Positions 53,488 through 60,901 of a DNA stretch of 64,000 bases are shown here, one piece after another. The stretch comes from Halovulum sp039180525 (GTDB taxonomy: Bacteria > Pseudomonadota > Alphaproteobacteria > Rhodobacterales > Rhodobacteraceae). Below the pieces are notes generated by a model. That model made no database searches and was not told the DNA's origin. It saw only the letters and a program-made list of their open reading frames with translations. The position numbers and the translations under genes are program-made. Where the stretch lies: the NCBI GenBank assembly GCA_039180525.1, contig JBCDDF010000002.1, positions 109,010-173,009 of the forward strand, given 5' to 3'. Position 1 is the first letter of the stretch, and every line of letters begins with the position of its first letter.

Positions 53488-54108
53488 TTAGGAGAGCTTC
53501 TTGAGGGTGCGTTCGAGTTCCTTGCGCAGCGCGGTGACCTCCGCGCTGGCGCGGCTTGTCCGGCTGAGGCCCAACGCGGTGGTGCCGGTGGCGAAGCCGT
53601 TGGCGAAGGCGACACGGTTGCCGAGCGTGGATTTGAGCAGCGTGGCACCGGTGTCCTTCAGCGCGGCGCGGGCCTGGTCCGGCGCAGTGCCGCGCGGCGG
53701 GACGCGGTTCAGCAGCACCCGGGCGGGGGTCTTTTCCTTGCCCGCCATCTCCAGCACCGGGGCGGTGGCCCAGACGTCCAGCATCGAGGGCTGGCAGGGG
53801 ATGACGACCATGTCGGCGGCGCGCAGGGCGGCCTCCAGCAGGTTGGAGGCGTTGCCGGGGCAGTCGATCAGCGTGACGTCGTGGTCGCGGGCCAGGTCCT
53901 TGATGTCAGACCCGGCGCGCCAGCCGGCGCTTTCGACCACGGTGTAGGGCGCGTCCGCCCGCACGCCGGCCCATATCGACAGCGAGCGCTGCGGGTCGAG
54001 ATCGGCCAGACCGACGCTGCGGCCGGTCTGTGCCCAGGCATGGGCCAGATGCGCCAGCACGGTGGTCTTGCCGGCGCCGCCCTTTTGTTGTGCGAAAGCC
54101 AGTATCAT
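53488..54108 (-). CDS. ParA/MinD-like ATPase
   Basis: A 206-residue deviant Walker ATPase. The motif Q-Q-K-G-G-A-G-K-T-T near residue 7 has the signature Lys, with switch residues in D-L-D-P-Q-R-S and L-I-D-C-P-G-N-A-S. It lacks the N-terminal HTH of plasmid-type ParA proteins and has no ParB beside it. The ATG at 54108 has AAGGGGGG at good spacing. It may position a cargo or protein cluster; the partner is unknown. Confidence 0.87.
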   Translation of the reverse strand: MILAFAQQKGGAGKTTVLAHLAHAWAQTGRSVGLADLDPQRSLSIWAGVRADAPYTVVESAGWRAGSDIKDLARDHDVTLIDCPGNASNLLEAALRAADMVVIPCQPSMLDVWATAPVLEMAGKEKTPARVLLNRVPPRGTAPDQARAALKDTGATLLKSTLGNRVAFANGFATGTTALGLSRTSRASAEVTALRKELERTLKKLS

Positions 54109-54142
54109 GCGCCCCCCTTGTTCATGCGGCACCGCAGCATAC

Positions 54143-54670
54143 TCACGGGCACCGCGCAAGGGCCGGCAGGCGGATCGGGGTGGCATGGGGAATTTCGGCG
54201 CCGAAGGCGGTGGCGAAATCGGCCTGACCGGCGAGGATGCGCGCGGCGCGGATCGGGCCGGCATGGGTGACGATGACGGCCGCGTCGAGGCCGGCCAGGG
54301 CGGCGTGGACGCGGGCCTTGAGCGCGGCGAAGGTTTCGCCGCCGGGGGGCGCGCGGGTTTCGGGGTCTTCGGCCCAGCGGTCGAGCTCGGCGCGGGGGAT
54401 GGCGGCCCAGGGGCGGCCCTCCCAGGTGCCGAAGTCGAGTTCCCGCAGGCGCGGGTCGTAGTCGAGCACCAGGCCCAGCGCGGCGGCGGCGGCCTGGGCC
54501 AGGGCGCGGCAGCGGGGCGCGGGGCTGGCCAGCAGGCGGGGGGCGGGCGGCAGCGCGGCGGTGGCGCGGGCAATGCGCGCGGGCGCGTCGGCCAGCAGCG
54601 GCGGGTCGTGACGGCCATAGCAGAGGCCCCGCCCTTCAACGGGGGGATGGCGCAGGAAAATCAGGCCCAT
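54143..54670 (-). CDS. cobC: Histidine phosphatase, alpha-ribazole phosphatase-like
   Basis: A 175-residue phosphoglycerate-mutase-fold phosphatase. The active-site R-H of F-L-R-H-P-P-V is present; second His in V-T-H-A-G-P-I. The R-H-P-P variant and G-R-G-L-C-Y-G-R suit alpha-ribazole-5'-phosphate phosphatase, which acts in the lower ligand branch of cobalamin synthesis. Start 54670 overlaps the end of cobS by 10 bp, supporting that role. No other cob genes are nearby. Confidence 0.85.
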   Translation of the reverse strand: MGLIFLRHPPVEGRGLCYGRHDPPLLADAPARIARATAALPPAPRLLASPAPRCRALAQAAAAALGLVLDYDPRLRELDFGTWEGRPWAAIPRAELDRWAEDPETRAPPGGETFAALKARVHAALAGLDAAVIVTHAGPIRAARILAGQADFATAFGAEIPHATPIRLPALARCP

Positions 54671-55359
54671 AGGGCGGCAAAGGTCATCAGCGCGGCGATC
54701 TCGATCATCTGTTCGGTCGCGCCCAAGCCGTCGCCGGTATAGCCGCCCAGCCGGCGCATCAGCCGCCGGCTGATCCAGACCCAGACCGCGCCGGCCACGA
54801 CCAGCGCCACCGCGCCCGCGACGCCGCCGAGCCAGAGGGTCAGCGCGAGCGCGGGCAGGAAGGCCAGCAGCCCGGTGGCGGCGCCGCCGGCGCGTTGTGC
54901 CTCGGCCGCCAACCCGTCGGCGCGGGCGTAGGGCAGCAGCATCAGGCTGGCCACGATCCCGGCACGGGCCAGGACATGCGCCACGATCAGCGCCGCGGCA
55001 CCGGTCCAGGGGCCGAGCGCGGCGAGCGCGGCGGCGCGGGCCAGGATCGACAGACCCAGCGCCGCCGCGCCATAGGCGCCGATGCGGCTGTCGCGCATGA
55101 TCTCCAGCGCGCGTTCGGGCCTGGCGCCGCCGCCCAGACCGTCGGCGCAATCGGCCAGCCCGTCCTCGTGCAGCGCGCCGGTCAGCCAAAGCTGCACCGC
55201 CAGCACCAGCACGGCCGCGGGCCAGGGCGGCAGACCGATCACGAAACCGGCCAGCCAGACCAGCGCCGCCAGCGCGCCGATCATCGCGCCCGCCAGAGGA
55301 AAGAACGCGGCCGCCGCGGCCAGATCCGCCCGAGCGCCGGGCACCGGCAGCCGGGTCAT
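54661..55359 (-). CDS. cobS: Adenosylcobinamide-GDP ribazoletransferase
   Basis: A membrane protein of at least 232 residues that joins alpha-ribazole to adenosylcobinamide-GDP. Family motifs are T-R-L-P-V-P-G, the acidic G-A-L-H-E-D-G-L-A-D-C-A-D-G-L-G-G-G, and several hydrophobic helices. The first ATG (55359) gives a start about 17 residues short of the family pattern. In-frame codons continue upstream to a CTG at 55410 that overlaps the stop of the previous gene (CTGA), a possible non-standard start. It precedes cobC. Confidence 0.92.
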   Translation of the reverse strand: MTRLPVPGARADLAAAAAFFPLAGAMIGALAALVWLAGFVIGLPPWPAAVLVLAVQLWLTGALHEDGLADCADGLGGGARPERALEIMRDSRIGAYGAAALGLSILARAAALAALGPWTGAAALIVAHVLARAGIVASLMLLPYARADGLAAEAQRAGGAATGLLAFLPALALTLWLGGVAGAVALVVAGAVWVWISRRLMRRLGGYTGDGLGATEQMIEIAALMTFAALWA

Positions 55360-55406
55360 GAACCGCAGCGCGGTGGCGGCGCGCGCCCAGACCTGGCCCG
55401 GGGCGT

Positions 55407-55646
55407 TCAGTCTTGATCCTTTCGCGTATACGCGCCTTCGGGCAGATCGAGCGCGGCGCGTAGGTCGGCGACCTGGCCCAGGCTGAACGTCACCCGGTCG
55501 ACCTGACCGCTGTCGGGGTCGAACTGTTCGACCACCACGCGGTCTTCGTGAAAACGGATGGTGATGTCCTTGCGGCGCAGATCGCCGGCATCATCGACCA
55601 GGGTGACGACGGAGGCGTCGAAATCATGCTCGATGGTGAACATCAC
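55407..55646 (-). CDS. Small conserved-looking protein of unknown function
   Basis: A 79-residue soluble protein with no signal peptide, rich in Asp, Glu, Arg and Val, reading F-T-I-E-H-D-F-D-A-S-V-V-T-L-V-D. The predicted pattern is mostly beta-strand and acidic. It starts at 55646, overlapping the rimO stop by 4 bp, and ends where cobS appears to begin. Its tight position in an operon argues that it is a real gene. I do not recognise a family. Confidence 0.7.
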   Translation of the reverse strand: MMFTIEHDFDASVVTLVDDAGDLRRKDITIRFHEDRVVVEQFDPDSGQVDRVTFSLGQVADLRAALDLPEGAYTRKDQD

Positions 55647-57019
55647 CGCCCCTCCGGCACGGCGTAGAGGTCATAGGCGTCAGCCTCTTCGATGCGCACG
55701 CGCAGGATGTCGCCGGGCGCCAGGCCGTCGCCGGGCAGATAGACCTGGCCATCGATTTCCGGCGCGTCGCCGCGCGACCGGGCGATGGCGCCGTCTTCGT
55801 CCAGCCGGTCGACGATGACCTCTTCGACCCCGCCGACGCGCGCGGCCAGCTTGGCCGCCGATATCGCCTGCGCCCGCGCCATGAAGCGGTGCCAGCGGTC
55901 CTCTTTGACATCCTCGGGCACGTGATCGGGCAGCGCGTTGGACCGCGCGCCGGCGACGTTTTCGTATTTGAAACAGCCCACCCGGTCGAGCTGCGCCGCG
56001 TCGAGCCAATCCAGCAGATAGGCGAACTCGGCCTCGGTCTCTCCGGGATAGCCGACGATGAAGGTGGAGCGCAGCGTCAGATCCGGGCGGATCGCCCGCC
56101 AGGCGGCGATTTCGTCCAGCGCGCGGGCTGACTTGGCCGGCCGGGCCATGCGTTTGAGCGTATCGGGATGGGCGTGCTGGAAGGGGATGTCGAGATAGGG
56201 CAGCACCCCCTCGCCCATCAGCGGGATCAGGTCGCGCACATGCGGATAGGGATAGACGTAATGCAGCCGCACCCAGGCGCCCAGACGGCCCAGTTCGCGC
56301 GCGAGATCGGTGATATGCGCGCGCACCGGATCGCCGCGCCAGTCGCTGGATGTGTGCCGCAGATCGAGCCCGTAGGCGGAGGTATCCTGGCTGATCACCA
56401 GCAGTTCGCGCACGCCCGCCGCGACCAGGCGCTCAGCCTCCCGCAGCACGGCGCCGGCCGGGCGAGAGACCAGCTTGCCGCGCATATCGGGGATGATGCA
56501 GAACTTGCAGGCGTGATTACAACCCTCTGATATCTTGAGATAAGAATAGTGGCGCGGGGTCAGTTGAACGGCCCCCGCTGGGACCAGGTCGACGAACGGG
56601 TCGGGCGCCGGCGGCACCGCGGTGTGGACGGCGTCCAGCACCGCCTCGTACTGATGCGGGCCGGTCACCGCGAGCACCTTTGGATGCGCGCCGGTGATGG
56701 TGTCGGGGTCCGCCCCCATGCAGCCGGTGACGATGACGCGGCCGTTTTCCGTCAGCGCCTCGCCGATCGCATCCAGGCTTTCGGTCTTGGCGCTGTCGAG
56801 GAACCCGCAGGTGTTCACGATCACCGCATCCGCGCCGGCATAGTCGGCGGCGAGCGCATAGCCCTCTGCCCGCAGCCGGGTCAGGATGCGCTCGCTGTCG
56901 ACCAGCGCCTTGGGGCAGCCCAGAGAGACCATGCCGATGCGCGGTTGCCCGGGGCGCGGCGCCTCGGCCGGTCGGGCATTGGCGCGGTCCGGGCGCAGGT
57001 CTGGCGGGTTGAGGCTCAT
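55643..57019 (-). CDS. rimO: Ribosomal protein S12 methylthiotransferase RimO
   Basis: A 458-residue radical-SAM enzyme that methylthiolates Asp of ribosomal protein S12. The radical-SAM cluster motif is C-N-H-A-C-K-F-C, preceded by the N-terminal MTTase domain with V-S-L-G-C-P-K, V-N-T-C-G-F and T-G-C-M. A C-terminal TRAM domain follows. The C-N-H-A-C-K-F-C-I-I-P form is typical of RimO as opposed to MiaB. The ATG at 57019 is chosen; the frame is open further but upstream sequence is non-family. Confidence 0.95.
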   Translation of the reverse strand: MSLNPPDLRPDRANARPAEAPRPGQPRIGMVSLGCPKALVDSERILTRLRAEGYALAADYAGADAVIVNTCGFLDSAKTESLDAIGEALTENGRVIVTGCMGADPDTITGAHPKVLAVTGPHQYEAVLDAVHTAVPPAPDPFVDLVPAGAVQLTPRHYSYLKISEGCNHACKFCIIPDMRGKLVSRPAGAVLREAERLVAAGVRELLVISQDTSAYGLDLRHTSSDWRGDPVRAHITDLARELGRLGAWVRLHYVYPYPHVRDLIPLMGEGVLPYLDIPFQHAHPDTLKRMARPAKSARALDEIAAWRAIRPDLTLRSTFIVGYPGETEAEFAYLLDWLDAAQLDRVGCFKYENVAGARSNALPDHVPEDVKEDRWHRFMARAQAISAAKLAARVGGVEEVIVDRLDEDGAIARSRGDAPEIDGQVYLPGDGLAPGDILRVRIEEADAYDLYAVPEGR

Positions 57020-57097
57020 GCGCTTTGCGATAGCCCGCGGGCGCGGCGAAGGAAAGCGCCCTTGCGTGGCGCCGGCCGCGTCGATACCGCTGCGGTC

Positions 57098-57598
57098 ATG
57101 GAGACGCTGGCCGAACTGCAATCGCGCGCAGCACAGCCGGGCCTGGTTGTGTGGATCGGGCTGCGGCCCGAGCGCAAGGCGCCGATGCGGGTGGTCGCCC
57201 AGGCCGAGTTGACCGAGGCCGGACTGGAGGGCGATCACCGCAGCCGGCCGGGGGCCCGCGCGGTCAGCCTGATCCAGGCCGAACATCTGCCGGTGATCGC
57301 GGCCTGTCTGGGCCGGGCGCGCGTCGGCTATGTCGATCTGCGGCGCAACGTCGCGATATCGGGCCTGAACCTGGCCAGCCTGCGGGGGCGCAGCGTGCGC
57401 ATCGGCGGCGCGCTGATCCGCCTGACCGTGCCGTGCAGCCCCTGCCGGCGGATGGAGGCCGCGCTGGGTCATGGCGGCTATAACGCGATGCGCGGCCATG
57501 GCGGCGTGCTGGCCGAGGTGCTGAGCCCCGGCCCGATCCGGACCGGCGATCTGGTGCTGCCGCAACCGGTGGAAGGGGCCCGCCCCGAAGGGACATGA
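57098..57598 (+). CDS. MOSC domain protein
   Basis: A 166-residue stand-alone MOSC protein (molybdenum cofactor sulfurase C-terminal domain). The core includes G-L-E-G-D-H-R-S, R-R-N-V-A-I-S-G-L-N-L, and the conserved Cys region T-V-P-C-S-P-C-R-R-M. MOSC proteins transfer sulfur or oxo groups to Moco or act as hydroxylaminopurine reductases (YiiM-like). It diverges from rimO, with ATG 57098 about 78 bp away. The extra Cys beside the catalytic position is notable but not diagnostic. Confidence 0.85.
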   Translation: METLAELQSRAAQPGLVVWIGLRPERKAPMRVVAQAELTEAGLEGDHRSRPGARAVSLIQAEHLPVIAACLGRARVGYVDLRRNVAISGLNLASLRGRSVRIGGALIRLTVPCSPCRRMEAALGHGGYNAMRGHGGVLAEVLSPGPIRTGDLVLPQPVEGARPEGT

Positions 57599-57755
57599 CC
57601 AAACCGCCTTCTTGTCAAAGTTTCGCCATTAACCGAAAGTTAAAATTCGGCAAATGAGATATGTCGACGTTCCGATGTCTGGCCGGGAACAGCGACGCAA
57701 TTGTATCCAGTCACATCGTTCGTTCCGTTCGGCCAGCTATGAAGGGTAGGATGGC

Positions 57756-59273
57756 ATGAAAATCGCCATGACCGGACTTCGAGGCGCCGCGACGGTGCTG
57801 GCGCTGCTGGCCGCCGCGGCCGCCGCCCCGGTGGACGCGCAGGACATCGCGACGCTGCGGTCGACCGATGGCGCGGTCGATTTCACCGGCGAATTGGTCG
57901 ATTTCGACGGTGCCTTCTTCACCCTGCGCACCCGTATGGGCACGTTGCGCTTTCCCGCCGACGAGGTGTCGTGCATCGGCGCGCCCTGCCCCGAGGCGAA
58001 CCAGATCAGTTCATCCTTTCGCGTCGTCGGTGCGCCGTCGCTGCTGCGGTTTCTGATGCCCGAGCTTCTGGATGCCTATAGTCTTACGGTGGACACCGAC
58101 ATCACGCGCGGGCCGGCGGCGGAGGGCGATCTGCTGTACCAGATGCTGTCCTTCGACGGCGACCCGGTGGTCGATGTGGTGATGGAATATATGGGGGCCG
58201 ACGAGGCGCTGGCGCAACTGGCCGCCGGCGAGGCGACGCTGGCGATCACCACCCGCCGCATCAGCGAGGACGAGGCGGCGGCGTTGACCGGCTTCGACCG
58301 CCGCGCGGTGGAGCGGCTGTCGCTGGAGCGGATCATCGGCATCGAGGGGATCGTCGCGATCGCGGGCGCAAGCGTCGGGATCGACACGATCTCGCGCGAG
58401 GATCTGGCGCGGGTCTTCGCCGGCCAGGTGACCAACTGGTCGCAATTGGGCGGCCCCGATCTGCCGATCAGCCCGTTCACCCGCGAGGCCGGGTCGGAGG
58501 CGCGGGCGCTGTTGGAGGATCTGATCATGGCGCCGTTCGGCGATACGGTCGGATCCAACGTCATCAGCGTCGACAGCGACGATGGCGTCGTCGGCGCGGT
58601 GGAGACCTTTCCGAACTCGCTTGGCGTGGCTGGATTGGGCGGCGTGGGCGAGCCCGGCGCGCTGGCGGTGCTGGATGCCTGCGGCGCGCCGATCGCGGCC
58701 TCGACCGGCAACATGAAATCAGGGCGTTACCCGCTGATCACGCCGGTCTATGTCTACAAGGCGGTCGAGGACGTGCCGGTGCATGCCGCGGGGCTGGTCG
58801 AATTCGCGCTGTCGGGCGAAGGGCAGGAGGTGGTCACCGCGACCGGCTATACCAGCCTGACCCCGGCGCTGATCGCCGACGCCGCTTCCACCGCCGGCGC
58901 GGAGGCAGGGGATGTCGCCGCCCTGATCGCCGATGCCGAGCGGATGACGATCTCGTTCCAGATCGGCGCCGGCGCACCCGATATCCGCAGCCGCACCAAT
59001 CTGCGGTTCCTGGCCGACTATATCCGCGCCGGGCGCGCCGACGGGCGGGAGGTGGTGATGATCGGCCGTGCGGCCGACACCGCGGCCGGCCAGGAAGCGG
59101 CGCGGCGGGCGATCGACCTGCTGTTTGCGGAAGGCGCGGATATCGAGGCGACGCTGAGCGTCGGCTTCCGCGCCGCCGGGGCGGCCACCGGCGACGGCGC
59201 CGATTGTGCCGCGCCGCCCGCCGGCAGCGCGGTGCCCGTCGAGGTTTGGATGCGGCCCCTGTCAGAGGGCTGA
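57756..59273 (+). CDS. Periplasmic phosphate-binding-like protein fused to a C-terminal OmpA-like domain
   Basis: A 505-residue secreted protein. A signal peptide (cleavage near V-D-A-Q, residue 28) leads to a small N-terminal domain (about 30-85), a PstS-like binding fold (about 88-370: S-L-L-R-F-L-M-P-E-L-L, V-T-N-W-S-Q-L-G-G, Y-V-Y-K) and an OmpA-like C-terminus (about 395-505). In the latter, G-R-A-A-D-T and A-A-R-R-A-I-D-L resemble the Asp and Arg that bind diaminopimelate. It would hold a ligand sensor on peptidoglycan. No ABC permease lies nearby. Confidence 0.8.
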   Translation: MKIAMTGLRGAATVLALLAAAAAAPVDAQDIATLRSTDGAVDFTGELVDFDGAFFTLRTRMGTLRFPADEVSCIGAPCPEANQISSSFRVVGAPSLLRFLMPELLDAYSLTVDTDITRGPAAEGDLLYQMLSFDGDPVVDVVMEYMGADEALAQLAAGEATLAITTRRISEDEAAALTGFDRRAVERLSLERIIGIEGIVAIAGASVGIDTISREDLARVFAGQVTNWSQLGGPDLPISPFTREAGSEARALLEDLIMAPFGDTVGSNVISVDSDDGVVGAVETFPNSLGVAGLGGVGEPGALAVLDACGAPIAASTGNMKSGRYPLITPVYVYKAVEDVPVHAAGLVEFALSGEGQEVVTATGYTSLTPALIADAASTAGAEAGDVAALIADAERMTISFQIGAGAPDIRSRTNLRFLADYIRAGRADGREVVMIGRAADTAAGQEAARRAIDLLFAEGADIEATLSVGFRAAGAATGDGADCAAPPAGSAVPVEVWMRPLSEG

Positions 59274-59323
59274 GCGTAGTGCGTCGGGGCCCGTGTTGCA
59301 GGGCCCGCCCGCCACCACAACTT

Positions 59324-59349
59324 CCCGGCCGCCGCGCGCGACGGCCGGG
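59324..59349 (+). promoter_or_regulatory. Intercistronic hairpin between the two binding-protein fusion genes
   Basis: CCCGGCCG (59324-59331) pairs with CGGCCGGG (59342-59349) around a 10-nt loop, just upstream of the next gene's ribosome binding site. A second pair, GGGCCC twice, lies around 59287-59306. No T-tract follows. It could modulate translation of the downstream gene or stabilise the upstream message. Confidence 0.5.
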
Positions 59350-59365
59350 GCGAGAAACGGAGAGC

Positions 59366-60445
59366 ATGATGAAACCCACCCTGACCGCCATCCTGGCCGC
59401 GACGCTGGCGCTGTCGGCCGGGGCTGCGGCCGCGCAGAGCATTCAATGCGGCCAGCCCTACACCGTGCAGCGCGGCGACACGTTGAGCCAGATCGCCGAC
59501 CGCGCCTATGGCGAGCCGCAGAGCTATCAGTTGATCTACAGCGCCAATGCCGCGGTGATCGGGCCCAATCCGGGGATCATCGAGGTCGCCTCGGTGTTCA
59601 ACATTCCCTGCCTGGACGCGCCGCTGACGGCCTCCACCGCAAGCGCCGCGGTGATCCGGCAGGAGGACACCACCGAACGCCTGGCCCCCGCCCCGGCGCC
59701 GAACCAGCAGATCCGGTTCGTCACCGCCACCGACTGGGCACCGTTCCATGACCAGAACCAGGAACAGGGCGGGATGCTGACGGAGATCGTCAACGTGGCG
59801 ATGTCCAAGGTGCGCGGCGAGGACGGCTACAAGATCGATTTCATCAACGACTGGTCGGCGCACCTGCAGCCGCTGATCTCGGACGGCGCCTATGACATTT
59901 CGCTGGCCTGGTTCCGGCCCAATTGCGACGTGATCGACAGGCTGGGCGAAGGGTCGCAGTTCCGCTGCAACAACCTGGACTGGTCCGAGCCGCTTTACGA
60001 GCAGATCGTGGGCTACTACACCCGCGCCGACGCGCCGGCGCCGGTGGGGTATCAGGATCTGTTCGGGCGGACCGTCTGCCGCCCGGCGGGTTATTCCATG
60101 TTCATGATGGAAGAGCATGAACTGGTGGAGCCCAATATCACGCTGGCTCAGCCCGGCACGCCGGATGGCTGTTTCCAGGGTCTGGTCGATGGCAGCTATG
60201 ACGTCGTGGTGCTGTCGGCGGATGTGGCGGACGGTGCGATATCTGAATTGGGCGCGACCGACACGGTGATCAAGCATGACGCGCTGGACAGCGTGGCGAC
60301 GATCCACGCGGTGACGTCGAAGAACAACCCGAACGGGCTGAGCTATATCGCCGAACTCGACGATGGCCTGCGCCAGTTGAAGGACAGCGGCGAGTGGTTC
60401 GAGATCGTGCGCCGGCATTTGGCAGAGCACCGGATGAAGCAATAG
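59366..60445 (+). CDS. LysM domain fused to a family 3 extracellular solute-binding protein
   Basis: A 359-residue secreted protein. A signal peptide (cleavage near A-A-A-Q, residue 23) is followed by a LysM domain (about residues 28-75: Y-T-V-Q-R-G-D-T-L-S-Q-I-A-D-R-A-Y-G), a Pro/Ala-rich linker, and a type 2 periplasmic-binding fold like amino-acid-binding proteins (about 108-355: F-V-T-A-T-D-W-A-P-F, D-I-S-L-A-W-F, V-C-R-P-A-G-Y). Two ATGs are adjacent; the second (59369) has slightly better spacing to GGAG. It would be anchored to peptidoglycan while binding a small ligand. No permease is adjacent. Confidence 0.85.
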   Translation: MMKPTLTAILAATLALSAGAAAAQSIQCGQPYTVQRGDTLSQIADRAYGEPQSYQLIYSANAAVIGPNPGIIEVASVFNIPCLDAPLTASTASAAVIRQEDTTERLAPAPAPNQQIRFVTATDWAPFHDQNQEQGGMLTEIVNVAMSKVRGEDGYKIDFINDWSAHLQPLISDGAYDISLAWFRPNCDVIDRLGEGSQFRCNNLDWSEPLYEQIVGYYTRADAPAPVGYQDLFGRTVCRPAGYSMFMMEEHELVEPNITLAQPGTPDGCFQGLVDGSYDVVVLSADVADGAISELGATDTVIKHDALDSVATIHAVTSKNNPNGLSYIAELDDGLRQLKDSGEWFEIVRRHLAEHRMKQ

Positions 60446-60491
60446 AGCAAAAGCGGATGAGATGAAAACACGCTGATCCCAGGATTTTGCT
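60443..60491. repeat. Dispersed repeat, copy A
   Basis: A 49-bp unit starting TAGAGCAAAAGCGGATGAG recurs in modified form at 60671-60720. Both contain a GGATnAG ... CTGATCC pair; in this copy one base of the left arm differs. The first three bases are the stop codon of the LysM-fusion gene, so the unit begins exactly at the end of that gene. Confidence 0.75.
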
Positions 60492-60520
60492 CAGACTATT
60501 GAATCTGGATCAAAATCTTC

Positions 60521-60543
60521 TTTCAGACTGATTCAGTCTGAAA
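60521..60543. repeat. Inverted repeat with 11-bp arms
   Basis: TTTCAGACTGA (60521-60531) and TCAGTCTGAAA (60533-60543) are perfect arms around one central base. A wider pair, GATTTTG (60483-60489) and CAAAATC (60511-60517), flanks it upstream. This nested palindrome is AT-rich and belongs to the repeat-rich intergenic block. Confidence 0.8.
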
Positions 60544-60603
60544 CGGTTTTGGTCTCGTCCCGAGGTGCCATCGAGCAGAGCCGCTGGTTGCGAGGGCGGC
60601 GCG

Positions 60604-60637
60604 AACGGCGGGGGATCGACCCCGCCGTTTGTTTTTA
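60604..60637 (+). terminator. Rho-independent terminator for the binding-protein fusion genes
   Basis: A 10-bp perfect stem (AACGGCGGGG at 60604-60613, CCCCGCCGTT at 60620-60629) with a 6-nt loop GATCGA is followed by TGTTTTTAT. It is a strong intrinsic terminator for rightward transcription, about 160 bp after the LysM-fusion stop. Confidence 0.85.
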
Positions 60638-60640
60638 TCC

Positions 60641-60667
60641 GTAGGATGGGGTTCAACCCCATCCTAC
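60641..60667. repeat. 27-bp near-perfect palindrome
   Basis: GTAGGATGGGGTT and AACCCCATCCTAC are perfect 13-bp arms around a central C. It lies between the terminator and the second copy of the 49-bp repeat. Palindromes of this kind recur between genes in related genomes from memory; it may be a REP-like element. Confidence 0.85.
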
Positions 60668-60670
60668 CGC

Positions 60671-60720
60671 TAGAGCAAAAACGGATCAGGTGGAAACAAT
60701 CTGATCCGAGGACTTTGGCC
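60671..60720. repeat. Dispersed repeat, copy B
   Basis: This 50-bp unit starts TAGAGCAAAAACGGATCAGG and aligns end to end with copy A at 60443-60491. Here the arms GGATCAG (60683-60689) and CTGATCC (60701-60707) are perfect. It is followed by the remaining intergenic sequence to 60901, in which I see only low-complexity CTCTCGGCGCCCA duplications (60811-60840) and no gene. Confidence 0.75.
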
Positions 60721-60901
60721 TAGCCCCGGTGATGTTGGTGTGGCGTGCGGCGGTGAGGCTCCGGATCAGGTCCGGGGCGCGTGGCCTTTGGGGGCCCGCG
60801 ACGCTGGCTCTCGGCGCCCACTCTCGGCGCCCACTCTCGGCCCCCCGGCTCTGCCGGCCGGCTTGCGACGCTGGCTTTCGGTGCTGCAGGTGCGCGGGGG
60901 G

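Noticed and set aside
57020..57565. Long upstream extension of RimO
   Set aside because: The region is the antisense of the MOSC gene and is not like any RimO N-terminus.
60738..60900. Coding region downstream of the palindrome block
   Set aside because: Low-complexity CTCTCGGCGCCCA duplications produce open frames without family features.
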